Source: Haematobia irritans (lineage: Eukaryota > Arthropoda > Insecta > Diptera > Muscidae). Taken from it: a stretch of DNA of 64,000 nt. Shown in pieces: positions 14,570 through 26,384 of this stretch (within the stretch, counting starts at the first letter, position 1; the number at the start of each line of letters is the position of its first letter). Under the pieces are notes generated by a model. It made no database searches. It had not been told where the DNA came from and worked only from the letters and a program-made list of their open reading frames with translations. A program made the translations under genes and the position numbers. The stretch is taken from positions 277,506,070 to 277,570,069 of the forward strand of contig NC_134397.1 of NCBI RefSeq assembly GCF_050003625.1, read 5' to 3'.

Positions 14570-14929
14570 CTACAAAGTTTCTCCTTCTAGTTTTGCCCAT
14601 CCGTTGTATGGGATCGAAGCACTATGCGCCGTCTCAAGATTATCGGCAAAGTTAAATGTCCCAGGTGCAAAAGCCCAAACGATTTGAGATGCGAAGATTT
14701 TGGTGGTCACTGTGGTCAGGACATTTTTCCGACAATATTTGACATCTATTTCGATCCACACCATTACCATCAGTTGAGCTCTTTGGCGAGTAAACCCGAA
14801 TTTGGTTGCCCACAAACTACTCAAGTTGGAATGGATTCTCGTCGTAGAAAACCAAATTCGGTAACTGTCCTCTTTCGTGCAAGCAAAACAACTCCTTCTC
14901 ATTTTCATGTCTAACGTTTTCTTGTGCAT
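14570..14929 (-). pseudogene. Possible Tc1/mariner transposase relic
   Basis: Both strands are open here (119 codons minus, 96 codons plus). The minus frame contains RAQLMVMVWIEI, which resembles the VMVW strand that precedes the second aspartate in Tc1/mariner transposases, followed about 40 residues later by FNFADNLETAH, weakly resembling the QQD-AH block. I see no terminal repeats. This could equally be a chance open frame. The plus frame, with two CxxC-like pairs, is the less likely alternative. Confidence 0.3.
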
Positions 14930-15016
14930 CGATCATTCGGCTCATTTTTAAATTATGCTCAAAGTAAAAAGATAGAATACCCCTTTAACCTGATCATCTA
15001 AATCAGTTTAAAACAA

Positions 15017-15240
15017 GTATATACGGCCGCAAGTTCGGCCATGCTGAATCTCATGTACCCTCCACCATGGATTGCATAGAAACTTGTGCTAAAGATTGTC
15101 AACCACAATCGAATTACTTGTGTTTCCCTAACACTTGCCGTTGGCAAGGCATCTTAAAACTTCTAAACACCGTCTTCTCAATTGTAAGTTAGTCCATACG
15201 GGGTATATATTAAACAAAAAAGGCCGATTAAATACGTATA
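15017..15240 (+). repeat. HEL-a H-end fragment
   Basis: It starts AAACAAGTATATACGGCCGC and continues with the palindromic GGCC block, GTACCCTCCACCATGGATTG and the ATCGAATTACTTG block found in other HEL-a copies. It breaks down into the following minisatellite. Confidence 0.8.
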
Positions 15241-15249
15241 ACATATAAT

Positions 15250-15502
15250 TGAGTTTGACAAAATTTTCTATAGAAATAAAATTTTGACAAAATATTCTAT
15301 AATTTTTTTTTTTTAATTTTCAATAGAAATAAAATTTGACAAAATTTTCTATAGCGATAAAATTTTGACAAAATGTTCTATAGAAACAAAATTTTGTATA
15401 GTTACAAAATCTTGACAAAATTTTGTGTAGTAATAAAATTTTGACAAAATTTTCTATAGTAATAAAATTTTGACAAAATTTTCTACAGAAATAAAATCTT
15501 GA
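15250..15502 (+). repeat. 29-bp minisatellite
   Basis: Eight or so imperfect units of TTGACAAAATTTTCTATAGA followed by AATAAAATT are arranged head to tail, with a poly-T interruption near 15302-15314. An open minus frame of 65 codons here is an artefact. Confidence 0.8.
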
Positions 15503-15534
15503 CATATGTCGAATCACTCAACTTAACTATAAGA

Positions 15535-15645
15535 AGCAAGGAAAAAAACTTTATATCAGAGAAATGCGTCGTTTATTCGTATTTTAAGGACATCAAATAT
15601 TTGGTCTAATGATAATTTTTTGTGTATAAACATATCTGTTCATTT
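15535..15645 (+). repeat. M1 3' fragment
   Basis: GGAAAAAAACTTTATATCAG followed by AGAAATGCGTCGTTTATTC matches M1 at about 45765-45800 and 40940-40975. Only the right part survives. Confidence 0.6.
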
Positions 15646-15649
15646 TTTG

Positions 15650-17085
15650 TAATTGTATATTTATCAGATAAATTTCCAATCAGGGTGATGGCAAACACAT
15701 GCCTTCGTTCTCCTACTTAAATTATCTTAAAACAATTAAATTTAATCTCTTTAGTTTCTATATATTTTAATTTTTATTACATTTCTAATGAATGTTTGTT
15801 GAGGAGATTATTAAGCTTTTAATGGCCCTCATTGCGTATCCGTATCAATGGGAAATTTTGTTAAATTAAAAGATTAATGTTTAATATTTCTCCAGATTGT
15901 GTGACTGTGAGCTCCCCTATTTTTTTTTTTTTGCAATTCTAACATCAAATATTTGTTTTAATTCCTTTTATTGTTCTTTTCTCATTGCTTCGAGCACTTT
16001 GGAACATTTGTCTTAATTAACTGCTACAGCTCTCTACAAATTGTCCACATATGCAAGCAATGGACAAGGACACAGCATAAAAGACAAGCTAGCACACAGA
16101 GCAGGAGTCCTGATGCGAATATTGCTGGTCACTGCTGCTACTTGTGCTGAGAAATTAAGAAACATTTCAGTATTTGCTAACACATGAGCTATGTGTCCAG
16201 ATACTTTTTCTGCCATTCCCTCGGCCGTGCTTTACCTTTCTCAAGAATTCATCGAAATTGTCCCTGTTCTCTTTAATGGTCTGTGTGCCAGTGTTGGTGT
16301 GCGGATAAACATTTATTGCCGTTTCCTCAATGTTAACTACTTAACAACGATGGAATTGGCTAACAGGACCATTTGAACGGACTGGGATCTTGGCCACAGT
16401 ATCAGAATGCATTTGACCATTTTCCCCAACGTTGGCGAATTGCGCTGCAGTTGCTGGAGCATTATACACTCTGTACATCACTTCTGATGACATCTACCCC
16501 AGAACAAAAAGAAACCCAGACACTTTTTGCGGTAGCAATGGAACATCCATTCAGTGGATCCCAATGACATCCAACTCCTAGTGGCTGTCATGGCTGTATT
16601 CCATCTGTCCTTGACTTCACTATAGTGGAAGGACCAATTGGAGAATTGTGTCCGTGGTATTAAGCGTTATTAAGAGCAGTTTTAGCAATTTATACTCGGG
16701 CGAAAGTACAAACAACTCCTCCACTTCAGAGTCCATTACGGTGATATAGCCGCTGTAGCGGCAATGAAGGCTTTGACTCCCACAAAGTTAAAGAAGGCGA
16801 AGATGAAATACAAAAGTGCAGTTTATGTGGATGAAATGGAAGAGGATATTAAAAAGAGTATACTAGCACCTTATGCCCGGACATAGGACATTGTTGAGAA
16901 TAAAGTAAAACGATGAAATAACCTTATTAGAAAACATTTTAATAAATTTTGAGGAAAAAATGGGGGATTTGGCATCAAACGGCTTAAACAGAAGCACTGC
17001 TTTCTTAATAAGCAAACAGAATTTAAAAACAAAAAAAAAAATTAAATTTAAAGTTGTTAACGGCCTGGGATGGAACACAATGTTA
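15650..17085. other. Unique-like DNA, possible exon fragment
   Basis: The stretch 16180-16870 is GC-richer than its surroundings. A plus frame of about 65 codons is open from roughly 16690 to 16885. It is lysine-rich and includes AAMKALTPTKLKKAKMKYKS and VYVDEMEEDI. I do not recognise it. It could be a decayed gene or retrotransposon piece, and no start or splice site decides the matter. Confidence 0.3.
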
Positions 17086-17228
17086 GTAAAAAACTAGTAA
17101 GGAAAGTCTCAAGTCGGACCAGGCTGACTATAATATACTCTGGCCAAATTTGTAGGTATACATTATCGATATCATCTCAAATCCTTCAAATTTGCTTGGC
17201 GCTATATATACAACTTTATATTCCTATA
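17086..17228 (+). repeat. HEL-c H-end fragment
   Basis: AGTAAGGAAAGTCTCAAGTC followed by a GG-CC palindromic segment matches the H ends of the HEL-c copies at 17621-19018 (reverse) and 49459. It is interrupted by M3 at 17231. Confidence 0.65.
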
Positions 17229-17472
17229 TACACTGAAAAAACAGTGAACCCACCAAGAAGAAAACTTTCGGTTAATTTTAGAAAATTTTGAATACTTTTA
17301 GAAAATTTTAACTAAACAGCATTACAAACGCTGGCATCACGCCGATATCATAAAAATAAGTAAATATTTTTCGACAAATTCAAGAAAATTTATTTGACAT
17401 AATTAGTTTTTTTCACTTGTTAAAGAAAATTTTGTAGTTTGAAGGAAAAAAATAGAGTTCAAAATTGCAAGA

Positions 17473-17604
17473 ATGTCTTTAGTGACATATGAAGTTCATG
17501 ATGAACGCATTGGTAGTAAAATTTACAAATTTAAAGAAATACTGAACTATTTTGGGGAAGACACGAATTTAGTTAATCTTTATGCTTCATTTGTGTATAT
17601 TTGA
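17473..17604 (+). other. Short frame shared by M3 copies (43 codons)
   Basis: The frame starts MSLVTYEVHDERIGSKIYKF. The same position of the M3 at 30344-30842 (30523-30606) reads MSLALYEAQDRYNFSKIYSF. The start codon and the pattern MSLxxYExxD....SKIYxF are shared, 12 of 20 residues. It may be the decayed 5' end of a transposase gene kept in a deletion derivative. It may also just reflect DNA similarity of the repeat. Confidence 0.3.
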
Positions 17605-17620
17605 TACATTTTTATACCCT

Positions 17621-19018
17621 GCGCCACACTGTGGAACAGGGTATTAGAAGTTAGTGCATATGTCTGCAACACCCAGAAGGAGACGACATAGACACATGGT
17701 GTCTTTGGCAAAAATGCTCAGGGTGGGCTCTTGAGTCGATATAGCGATGTCCGTCTGTCCGTGAACACATTTTTGTAATAAAAGTCTAGGTCGCAGTTTT
17801 AGTCCAATCGACTTCAAATTTGGCACAAGTATGTGTTTTGGCTCAGAATAGATCCCTATTGATTTTGGAAGAAATCGGTTCTGATTTAGATATAGCTCCC
17901 ATATATATATTTCGCCCGATATGGACTAATACGGTCCCAGAAACCAAAGTTTTACACCAATTTGGTTGAAATTTTGCGCTAGGAGTACAATTATTAGTGT
18001 AGTCAAGTGTGCCAAATTTTATTGAAATCGGTTCAGATTTAGATATAGCTCCCATATATATATTTCGCCCGATATGGACTTATATGGCCCCAGAAGCCAG
18101 AGTTTTACCCTAATTTGCTTAAAATTTTGCACAAGAAGAACAATTAATACTATAGTTAAGTGTGCCAAATTTTATTGAAATCGGTTCAGATTTAGATATA
18201 GCTCCCATATATATCTTCCGCCCGATATGGACTAATACGGTCCAAGAAGCCAGAGTTTTACCCCAATTTGGTTGAAATTTTGCACAGGGAGTAGAATTAG
18301 CATTGTCGGCCGATTTACACTCATATGACCACAGAGCACAATTTTTTGCTCCGATTTAGTTGAAATTTTGCACATGGAGTAGGATTAGCATTGTAGCTAT
18401 GCGTGCCAAATTTGGTTGAAATCGGTTCAGATTTAGATATATCTCCATATATATATTTCGCCCGATTTACACTCATATGACCACAGAGGCCAATTTTTAA
18501 CTCCGATTTTGTTGAAATTGTGCACAGGGAGTATAATTAGCATTATGGCTATGCGTGCCAAATTTGGTTGAAATCGGTTCAGATTTAGACAAAAATGGTA
18601 AAAATACCAACATTTTCCTTATAAAATCGCCACTGCTTAGTCCAAAGGTTGTAAAAATGACTCTAATTTTTCTAAACTTCTAATACATATATATCGAGCG
18701 ATAAATCATAAATAAACTTTGGCGAAGTTTCCTAAAAATTGCTTCAGATTTAAACGTTTCCCATATTTTTTTACTAACATTGTGTTCCACCCTAGTGCAT
18801 TAGCCGACTTAAATTTTGAGTTTATAGATTTTGTAGAAGTCTATCAAATTCTGTCCACATCGAGTGATATTTAAATGTATGTATTTGGGACAAACCTTTT
18901 TATATAGCCCCCAACACATTTGACGGATGTGATATGGTATCGAAAATTTAGATCTACCAAGTGGTGCAGGGTATAATATAGTCGGCCCCGCCCGACTTTA
19001 GACTTTCCTTACTTGTTT
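17621..19018 (-). mobile_element. HEL-c, full-length, 1.4 kb
   Basis: The T end is at the left (TTTATACCCTGCGCCACACT) and the H end at the right (GTCGGCCCCGCCCGACTTTA...ACTTGTTT). The interior holds units with TTGAAATCGGTTCAGATTTA and GCTCCCATATATATATTTCG. The GGTTCAG mark recurs at 18030 and 18183, exactly 153 bases apart, and then at 18424 after a partly deleted interval. The insertion point is a T run of M3. No gene is encoded; movement would need a Rep/helicase protein from an autonomous relative if it is a Helitron-type element. Confidence 0.8.
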
Positions 19019-19159
19019 CTTCGGTTTTAGTTAATTTAACTAACGTAGGCAAAAAATTATTAGAGTAAAGGAAGCTTTCTCCAAATATAATAATTCCATG
19101 AACTAAAATAAAGTTAAATTGGCTTTAGTGAAATAGAGAGTTCACTTTTTTTTGAGTAT

Positions 19160-21125
19160 ACATATACTTAAATCTGACCCCATCTGGATAAAATTTGCCA
19201 GACTTCTACCAAATCTATTTTGACACTTACTTTGGTTTTAAGTTTTGCCTTCATTTTCCTAAAGTCTTTGTGTTGCTTCGCCATTTTTTTTACATTTCCA
19301 AAGTGTAGCTATTAACGGAAAAGAAAAATAAAAACAATCAACTCCCATATCACACAAGCATAAGAAATTCTCTTAGAGCTAACTAAATTAAAGATTTCCC
19401 AAATTTAGGTAAGGATTAGCAGTTGGCGGCGACAAGCAATTGCAGTATAAGGAGCTTATGTCTATCCCAATTTCCTAAGACAGTGGTGGTCTATTATAAA
19501 TTTAAGGATTTCTTTCTTCGCTGCTAAGTCTTTAAAAGGCATGAATATCACGTCAATCTGAGTAAAGAATAAAAACTTTAAGTAACAATTATTGAATTGG
19601 TTTTTGTGTATGCCTCTGAATAGATTTCAATGTGTGGGTCTCAATCATTGTAAGGATCACAGTCAATATGGGTTAGAATTTCAAAGGCCCAAGTATTTCG
19701 TACATGTATGTGTGTGTGGGTCCACTATGTTGTATGCCATAATGGCTTGCATATGTGTCACTGCCCTTAAATGTTTGTGTGGGGGAGAGTTGGCAAAAAA
19801 GCGAAATTGTGTATGTATTGCGTAGGTGGTTGACTATGTGAGCTTTGGTTTCGACTTCGAAGCACAATGGGTTGTGAATTCAAAGCGAAGAGACAATTTG
19901 CAAAAAAAAATGTACATGCAGTTGTATGATCATTTTATGCAACATATGTATATAATCAAACAATAAAAGAAAATATTTGTAATACTCATATATTTATAAT
20001 ATAACTAATCTAAAAATTCTTCCCACTAGCCTAGAAATAATTTCGATATTTATTTGCAAATAAAAGTGCATATTTTTTCAAAAGATGCTGTATTGAGAAT
20101 GAAAAAGTCGACTCATCGTCCCTTCCACCTTGGAAAAGCTAACTCTTCCAGTTTTCCAGTTTTTAAAAATTAAAAAAAGAGATTTCGACTAATACAAAAG
20201 TTGACTTTTCGACTTCTTCCAAATTTGGAAAGTCGGCTTTCGACTAGTTAACATTTACAAGTTGACTTACTACATTAACGATGGACGTTTTAAATGAGTT
20301 GGCAACATAAAGTGGGCTATAAGATATTCAGAGCCAATTAGACATGAATTTTTTATTAAAATTAAGGTTGAATAGCCGATTAGACAAAGTAATTAAGTAC
20401 GAGTAATGTTTCTTTGATTTTTGTTTTATAAAAAAAATAAATTTTTTTATTAATTTGTTACTTAGTGCCTATTCTGTCGATTTCAGCACCATGTGCAATG
20501 CCACCATGTATTTTCGAAAAGTATTTTATGTTTTGGCATATTGTGGGTTAAATGTCATCCTTGTTATCGTACGATTACAACAATTGTGGCAAATTGTTTT
20601 TACAAATTGGCGAAATGTTTTTCAAAACATTTGCGGCATTTTTTCGACTGCTTGACATAGCTTTTTTGTGCCTTTTTCCCGGCCGCTGACATGAAAGCAG
20701 ATGCCTCCTCCACAAATCGGCAAAGTATGTAGACGCATAGACTAAGAGTTGACAATTGCCTATTAATGTCTAAGTACAAATTTGAATTTAAACCAAACTT
20801 GTTGGCATGGTTTTTAGCCTGAACATAGGATAATTGAATTTAATAAAAACAAAGCATATGCAAATGTTGTTATGGTATATGTACGTATTTATTTGTGTAG
20901 ATACTACACCATGAGTATAGGCTAGAATGGGGCGATTATAAACTCTGATGAAATTAAATTTTCTTAAGAAATATCGAAATTTCCCAGTAAGGGTTGTTTT
21001 AAATTTCATCTATGGATCGCTAGATATAGTGGTGGCCATATCGACATAGATGGTACAGAAATTAGAAGGAATTATGCTCACTATAAAAAGCATTTCTAGA
21101 ATGTGCGCATCATAGCTGATCAATG
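19160..21125. other. AT-rich DNA without a gene call
   Basis: A repeat-like patch of AGTCGAC/GTTGACTTTTCGACT motifs lies at 20105-20280, with a related patch at 51930-51990. The frames at 19592-19825 and 20455-20655 are short and have no motif I recognise. Confidence 0.35.
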
Positions 21126-21129
21126 CATT

Positions 21130-21335
21130 TCCAATTTCTCATTCAAACTACAAAATTTTCTTTAATAAGTGAAAAAAAATTAATTAAGTCTAATAAATTT
21201 TCTTGAATTTGTCCAAATATATTTACTTATTTTTGTGATATCGGCGTGATGTCAGGGTTTGTAATATTGTTTTGTTAAAATTTTCTTGAAACAATCTACA
21301 TTTTCTAAAATTACCCAAAATTGTTCTTCCTGGTG
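21130..21335 (-). repeat. M3 fragment
   Basis: Minus-strand sequence from 21335 leftward (GGAAGAACAATTTTGGGTAA, ATCACGCCGATATCAC, AAAGAAAATTTTGTAGTTTG) matches the left half of M3. It stops before the shared short frame. Confidence 0.7.
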
Positions 21336-21423
21336 TTTAATTTAATTTATTTATTTGAAATGAAAAGAAAGTGTTGTTTTTCATCCTGTAAAAGTCGTCA
21401 ACGGTTATCACAAAACTATTATA

Positions 21424-23232
21424 GCATATGGCGTTATTGGAGCGTTTGAAGGTCGAAATCGCGGCAAAACGGCCCCATATGTAGAAGAAAAAGTGTTGTT
21501 CCACCAAGACAAAAAATTCATGAATTGGGCTTCGAATTACTTCCCCACCCACCGTATTCTCCAGATCTGGCCCCCAGCGATTTTTTCTTGTTCTCAGACC
21601 TCATAAGGATGCTCGCAGAGAAAAAATTTGGCTGCAATGAAGAGGTGATTGCCGAAACTGAGGCCTAGTTTGAGGAAAAACCGTAGGAGTACTACCAAAA
21701 TGGTATTAAACAAGTATATACAGCACTAAGTTCGGCCGCGCCGAATCTTAAATACCCACCACCATGAACCAAAGGACTTGAGGACTTGAGGACACTTCCC
21801 GAAGATAAATTTAAAGATTTCACCTATGAGGACTATATCAGATTCTGGATTTATAAGAACCATTTTTGTTTGAGTTTTAGAGGAATCATTAACATCTCTT
21901 GTAAGTGTGCAAGAAAATTATAAAATAACGTCTTGATTTGAAATCTTAAATCTGTAGAAGTAAAATCTTGAAATTTTACATTAAGTTTCAAGCAATTTTC
22001 ATGATCAGTCCGCCTTCTACACCCTCAAGAAGTGAAGTCGGTCTATGTGGAGGCATTATCAAATGGACCGATAAAAACTTAATCCGATACACGTCTTTGT
22101 GAGCCTAAAATACCAGAATATTTACAATTTCAGGCAAATCAATTAAGTACTACGGTTTCTAGAAACCCAAGGAGCTAAATCGGGAGATCGTTCCTATGAG
22201 GGCTACACTAAAATATGGGCCGATACTCACCGTTTTCGGCACACCTCTTTATGACCCGAAAATAACTCTAGATTTCCAATTACAGGCAAATAGGATAAAA
22301 ACTTCGGATTCTAGAAGCCCAAGAAGTAAAATCGGGAAATCGGTCTATATGGGGGCTATACCAAAATATGGACCGATACTCACAATTTTTGGCTCATGTA
22401 TTTGTGGTCCTGTAATACCTCTAGATTTCCAATTTCAGGTAAATTGAATAAAAACTGCGGTTTCTAAGTAAAATCGTGAGATAGGTCTATATGAGTAAAA
22501 TCGTGAGATAGGTCTATATGGGGGCTATACCAAAATATTGACCGATACTCACAATTTTGTGGCATACGTATTTGAGGTCCTACAATACCTCTAGATTTCC
22601 AATTTCAGGTAAATTAAATAAAAACTGCGGTTTCTATAAGCCCAAGAAGTAAAATCGGGAGATCGGTCTATATGGGGGCTATACCAAAACATGGACCGAT
22701 ACTCACCATTTTTGGCACACCTCTTTATGGTCATAAAATACCTCTAGATTTCAAATTTCATTGGATAAAAACTACGATTTCTATAAGCCCACGACCCCAA
22801 ATCGGGATGTCGGTTTATATGGGGACTATATCAAAGCCTGGACCGATATAGCCCATCTTCGAACTTGACCTGCCTGCAGACAAAAGACGAGTTTGTGCAA
22901 AATTTCAGCACGATTGCTTCATTATTGAAGACTGTAGCGTGATTACAACAGACAGACAGACGGACATCGTTATATTGTCTTAGAATTTCTCCCTGATCAA
23001 GAATATATATACTTTATATAGTCGGAAATCGATATTTCAATGTGTTACAAACGGAATAACAAACTTATTATACCCCCGTCACCATTCTATGGTGGTGGGT
23101 ATAAAAATTGGAAGGTCGTTATAATCGTTATATCGATCGTGAAGGGAACTACATATGTTGAATAATAAAAACAAATTTTGACAAAAAAATGTGTTTTTCT
23201 TTGTTAGACCGGGGACTTATCAGCCAACCTGT
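21424..23232 (+). pseudogene. Mariner copy 2, 5' truncated and split by HEL-b
   Basis: Only the C-terminal half remains. It starts at ATATGGCGTTATTGGAGCG (21426) with an in-frame stop in the AAKRPHM region. It lacks the DNAP block around the second catalytic aspartate, but keeps SPDLAPSDFFLFSDL with the third. The frame has a further stop after IAETEA and breaks at 21707, where HEL-b is inserted. Coding sequence resumes at 23107 (LEGRYNR block) and runs to the right inverted repeat at 23206-23232 (AGACCGGGGACTTATCAGCC...), followed by TA at 23233-23234. Inactive. Confidence 0.92.
21708..23106 (+). mobile_element. HEL-b, full-length, 1.4 kb, inside mariner copy 2
   Basis: The H end begins AAACAAGTATATACAGCACT, followed by the palindromic GTTCGGCCGCGCCGAATCTT. 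The T end is TGGTGGTGGGTATAAAA. The known mariner sequence on both sides shows that the element went into an A run (ATTAAA|AAATTGG) with no evident target duplication. The interior has tandem units with GGTCTATATGGGGGCTATAC, and one 29-base stretch is duplicated at 22467-22525. It is of the same subfamily and nearly the same length as the copy at 44042-45450. No gene is encoded. Confidence 0.85.
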
Positions 23233-23290
23233 TATTATTCTCCCAAATAAATATTTTACTGCGAAAGAGGAAAGTTTTTTGCATGTAGAG

Positions 23291-23794
23291 TAGAGGTGCG
23301 CGCATGGCTGAAATTTCACTCACGCACATTCACGAAGCAAAATATGTATTCACTCACGCTCACGCACGATACGTATGGTAGCCAATTCCACTCACGCACA
23401 TTCACGAAACGAAAACCAGTACTCACGCACGAACTACTTTTAAAGACTCACGTTCACGCACGATTCACTAGACTCACGATATTTTCCAAACGGAAATCAG
23501 CAAAGGTAACAAAATTCAAAAATATAATATAGTTCGAGAGCTAAATTAATTTTAGTTAACATACGAGTGTGAATTAAATCTTGATTATTTTCGTGAATGT
23601 GATTTTGCAGAAATTTAATTCACGCAGATTCACGAACCGATTTTATTTCTCACGCACTCTCACTCACGACATATTTATTTTAGTCCCATTCACATACATT
23701 CACGAGAGTTGCTTTGTGTTTTTGTTCACGACTCACGTGATTATGGTGTGAATCACGCGTGTCACTATAATTTCGTGTCACGCGCACACCTCTA
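23291..23794. mobile_element. hAT-C, non-autonomous hAT-like element, 504 bp
   Basis: The ends are inverted: TAGAGGTGCGCGC at the left and GCGCACACCTCTA at the right, pairing with one mismatched base. The insert is flanked by an 8-base direct repeat ATGTAGAG at 23283-23290 and 23795-23802. An 8-bp duplication and TAGAG-type ends fit the hAT superfamily. The interior consists largely of degenerate CTCACGCACATTCACGAA-type strings on the plus strand. It has no transposase. A second copy lies at 33915-34471. Confidence 0.85.
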
Positions 23795-23809
23795 ATGTAG
23801 AGTCATAAA

Positions 23810-25710
23810 AATTATAGCGAAATACTACATTTTATTGCTGCAGTTCTAATTACTCCATTAAACTTAATTTTAAGAAATATAATGTCAAAATAAATATTTT
23901 TTCCTGTAAATCACAATCGTTTTAACTACTTATTTAATAAAAAACAGACTGATTTATTAATTATTCACAAATTACTTATGCAGGATCCCTCACATTTTAT
24001 GAACTAGCATTAACTTTACAAAGAACACAAAAGTCAATCTTTAAGTGTTGCTAAATTTAACTTATTTTTATTGTTTTTTTTTTTATTTATTAAAATTTAT
24101 TTTCTGAATTATTCACAAAAAAAATTTACGAAATAATAAATTAGTTTGTGATTGAGTAACGTCAAATTAAAACAAATTATGTATAATTATGATTAATATT
24201 GAGCAATTTATAAGAAATCATTTTTGATTTAAAGATCAATACCAATACCAATGTTCTTAAGTAAACTCTGTTCATGTTTTTGAGTGTAAAAAAATAAAAT
24301 AACACATTTTGTAAGATATTTTGCAATTGCCATCCTAGTTTACTCCACGAAAGAACTATGTTACTCTAAGAGAAAGGATATTATTTGGACGATATTATTA
24401 ATACACAATTTCTAATCAACAGTCCCTCTTATTTTCATCTCCCTCAACGTGTGATACACTCATTTATTATGTAGCGTAGTGTCAGCGCTCTACAAGTGGT
24501 TCTATCAGCCGCATTTGAGCCTTCTTGGATTACACATTCGTAGCCAGCACACTCTATCTTCATTTGAAAAACCCACATAAGAAGTAAAAATATGTCTCTA
24601 ATTCAGTTGTCAGCAGCCGTCGGTGTTAATACCAGACTAGACGAGAGACTGTTAGTGCGTAACCCAAGCCGCAACGGCTTCCAAAGCTGCCACCACAAAC
24701 AGACTTTACAAGGATTTTCCACCAGACAACCAACGAAACCAACAGAGCGACTAATTAAAGCTCTCTCCTGCTGTGCTAGTTCATGTTGAGACGTAATAAA
24801 TAAGGAAACACTCACATTAACAAGCCAAAATGCACACACACACCCACATATATATGCATAGGAATGAACTGTTGAAATCTTTCTTATATTCACCACTTAG
24901 TACCCCTCTGATTATGGCATACACATACTTTAGTCGCAATCCGACACAATTGTCTAATTTTGCCAGTATTAAAAACTGATTTCTACAACAAACAAAAAAA
25001 AAAACAAAGCGAACGAAAGTTCATTTTCAGTTTAATGAGAGGAGAAACATATATCAAAACGAAAGAGTTGGATTAGGGTTGTCAGACTATGATACAAACA
25101 AATTGGGGTTACAATAGCAAAGGGTGTTAAAAGTTAGTTTGAAACACGTTCAAAAATTAAGCTACTGTTAATGTAAACATCATATAAGTCCTATACAAAT
25201 ACACATTGTAGGAAAATTTATTAGAATATCAATTTACTCAAACGGACTCAAGTCACATTTTTGTCTGAAATTTCTCGAAACTATGTTGGAAATATTGCCT
25301 TCAGCACAGTTTGTAATATTTCGTAGATTTTGAAAAAGGACCTCTTTTTTATAGAGAATGCTTAGTGTATATATAGGACACAGGTTCAAATCTCACAAGC
25401 GACAAATGTATTATCACATATTTTTTCTAAAGATTGATTTTTATGTTGTACATTGTTTTTATTTTGTTATTTCCGGCATATATTTTTGTATAAATATATT
25501 TTTCCGCATAAACTCAAACAAACATTAAAAATTTTTAATTTGCATAATAAAGATAAGACAATCAAACGCGGTATTTAATTGTCCAAAATTTAAATTTTCT
25601 CTTTAAATGACCAACAGGTTCGCTAAGACTAATCAAAAAGAGCATAATCGGAAGTGGGAGGAAATGATCCTAAAACGATAAACTTTATGTGGAACAATCT
25701 TCATGCTGTG
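23810..25710. other. Unique-like DNA with a GC-richer island
   Basis: A block at about 24470-24800 is richer in GC and free of known repeats. It carries a 65-codon frame from an ATG at 24592 (MSLIQLSAAVGVNTRLDERL). It could be an untranslated first exon with an upstream frame, but I see no decisive splice or promoter signal. Poly-A/T and short CA tracts occur elsewhere. No other feature. Confidence 0.3.
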
Positions 25711-25716
25711 TAGATT

Positions 25717-25830
25717 CCCAGCAAAGAAAAAAATTGGAAATTGCTCAGAAGGCACTTCCAAAAATGTCCTCCCAAAGTTCGACTTTATTTTAACAAAACA
25801 AACTTCTGGTTGAGGGAAAATGAAGTCATA
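25717..25830 (+). repeat. M5 left-end fragment
   Basis: CCCAGCAAAGAAAAAAATTG followed by CAGAAGGCACTTCC matches the left end of the M5 at 59169. Similarity fades after about 25830. Confidence 0.55.
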
Positions 25831-25834
25831 TAAG

Positions 25835-26380
25835 ACATTCGGATGTACTTTAAAAGTAATGACCGGGGAAGAACTTGCAGGTATTTTTAGTGAACATCTG
25901 CGTCCGTTCTGAACTCAAGCATGCTTAATCCCACCTAATACCTTGGATACTTTATAATAACGTTTTTTTTTTCCTAGATGTTTCACAATCTCCATCACGC
26001 AATCTCTAAATTTTCCCAACCCTCATTCATTAGATAGTTGTTCCAGAACTTATTAAAAAATAATCAATCATTGTGGTGCAAGCATATAAATGATTTATGA
26101 ATAAAGTCAAAATTTTGTAACTAGTGCCTTATTCCCTGCCAATGGTCTTAATTGCGGAAATGGCGGTAGTCGAATAAATACGACAGGTTTTCAGTTTAAT
26201 GAATGCCACAGTAGCATAATTTTTTTACCAGTAACTTTATGTAGTAAATTTTAAGGAATCGTTACGAATGTGTGGTGTATACATCATCAAATAATGTGGT
26301 TTATTAATAGCTTAGTGGCACCCATTGTGTTAAATCAGGCGAATACGATGGTGACGGAACAATATTGATTGAATTTTTTC
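25835..26380. other. AT-rich spacer
   Basis: I see nothing I can name in this stretch. Confidence 0.3.
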
Positions 26381-26384
26381 ATTT

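Larger units (their letters stand above)
17231..19158 (+). mobile_element. M3 MITE, split by HEL-c
   Basis: It starts TATA-CACTGAAAAAACAGTGAAC and ends TTCACTTTTTTTTGAG-TATA. The ends are short and inverted and the flank is TA. The two halves (17231-17620 and 19019-19158) match the continuous copy at 30344-30842, giving a native length of roughly 530 bases. A short frame beginning ATGTCTTTAG lies at 17473-17604 and has a counterpart at the same place in the 30344 copy. Confidence 0.8.

Noticed and set aside
20455..20655. 66-codon hydrophobic frame
   Set aside because: It starts at TTG, with no motif and no context.
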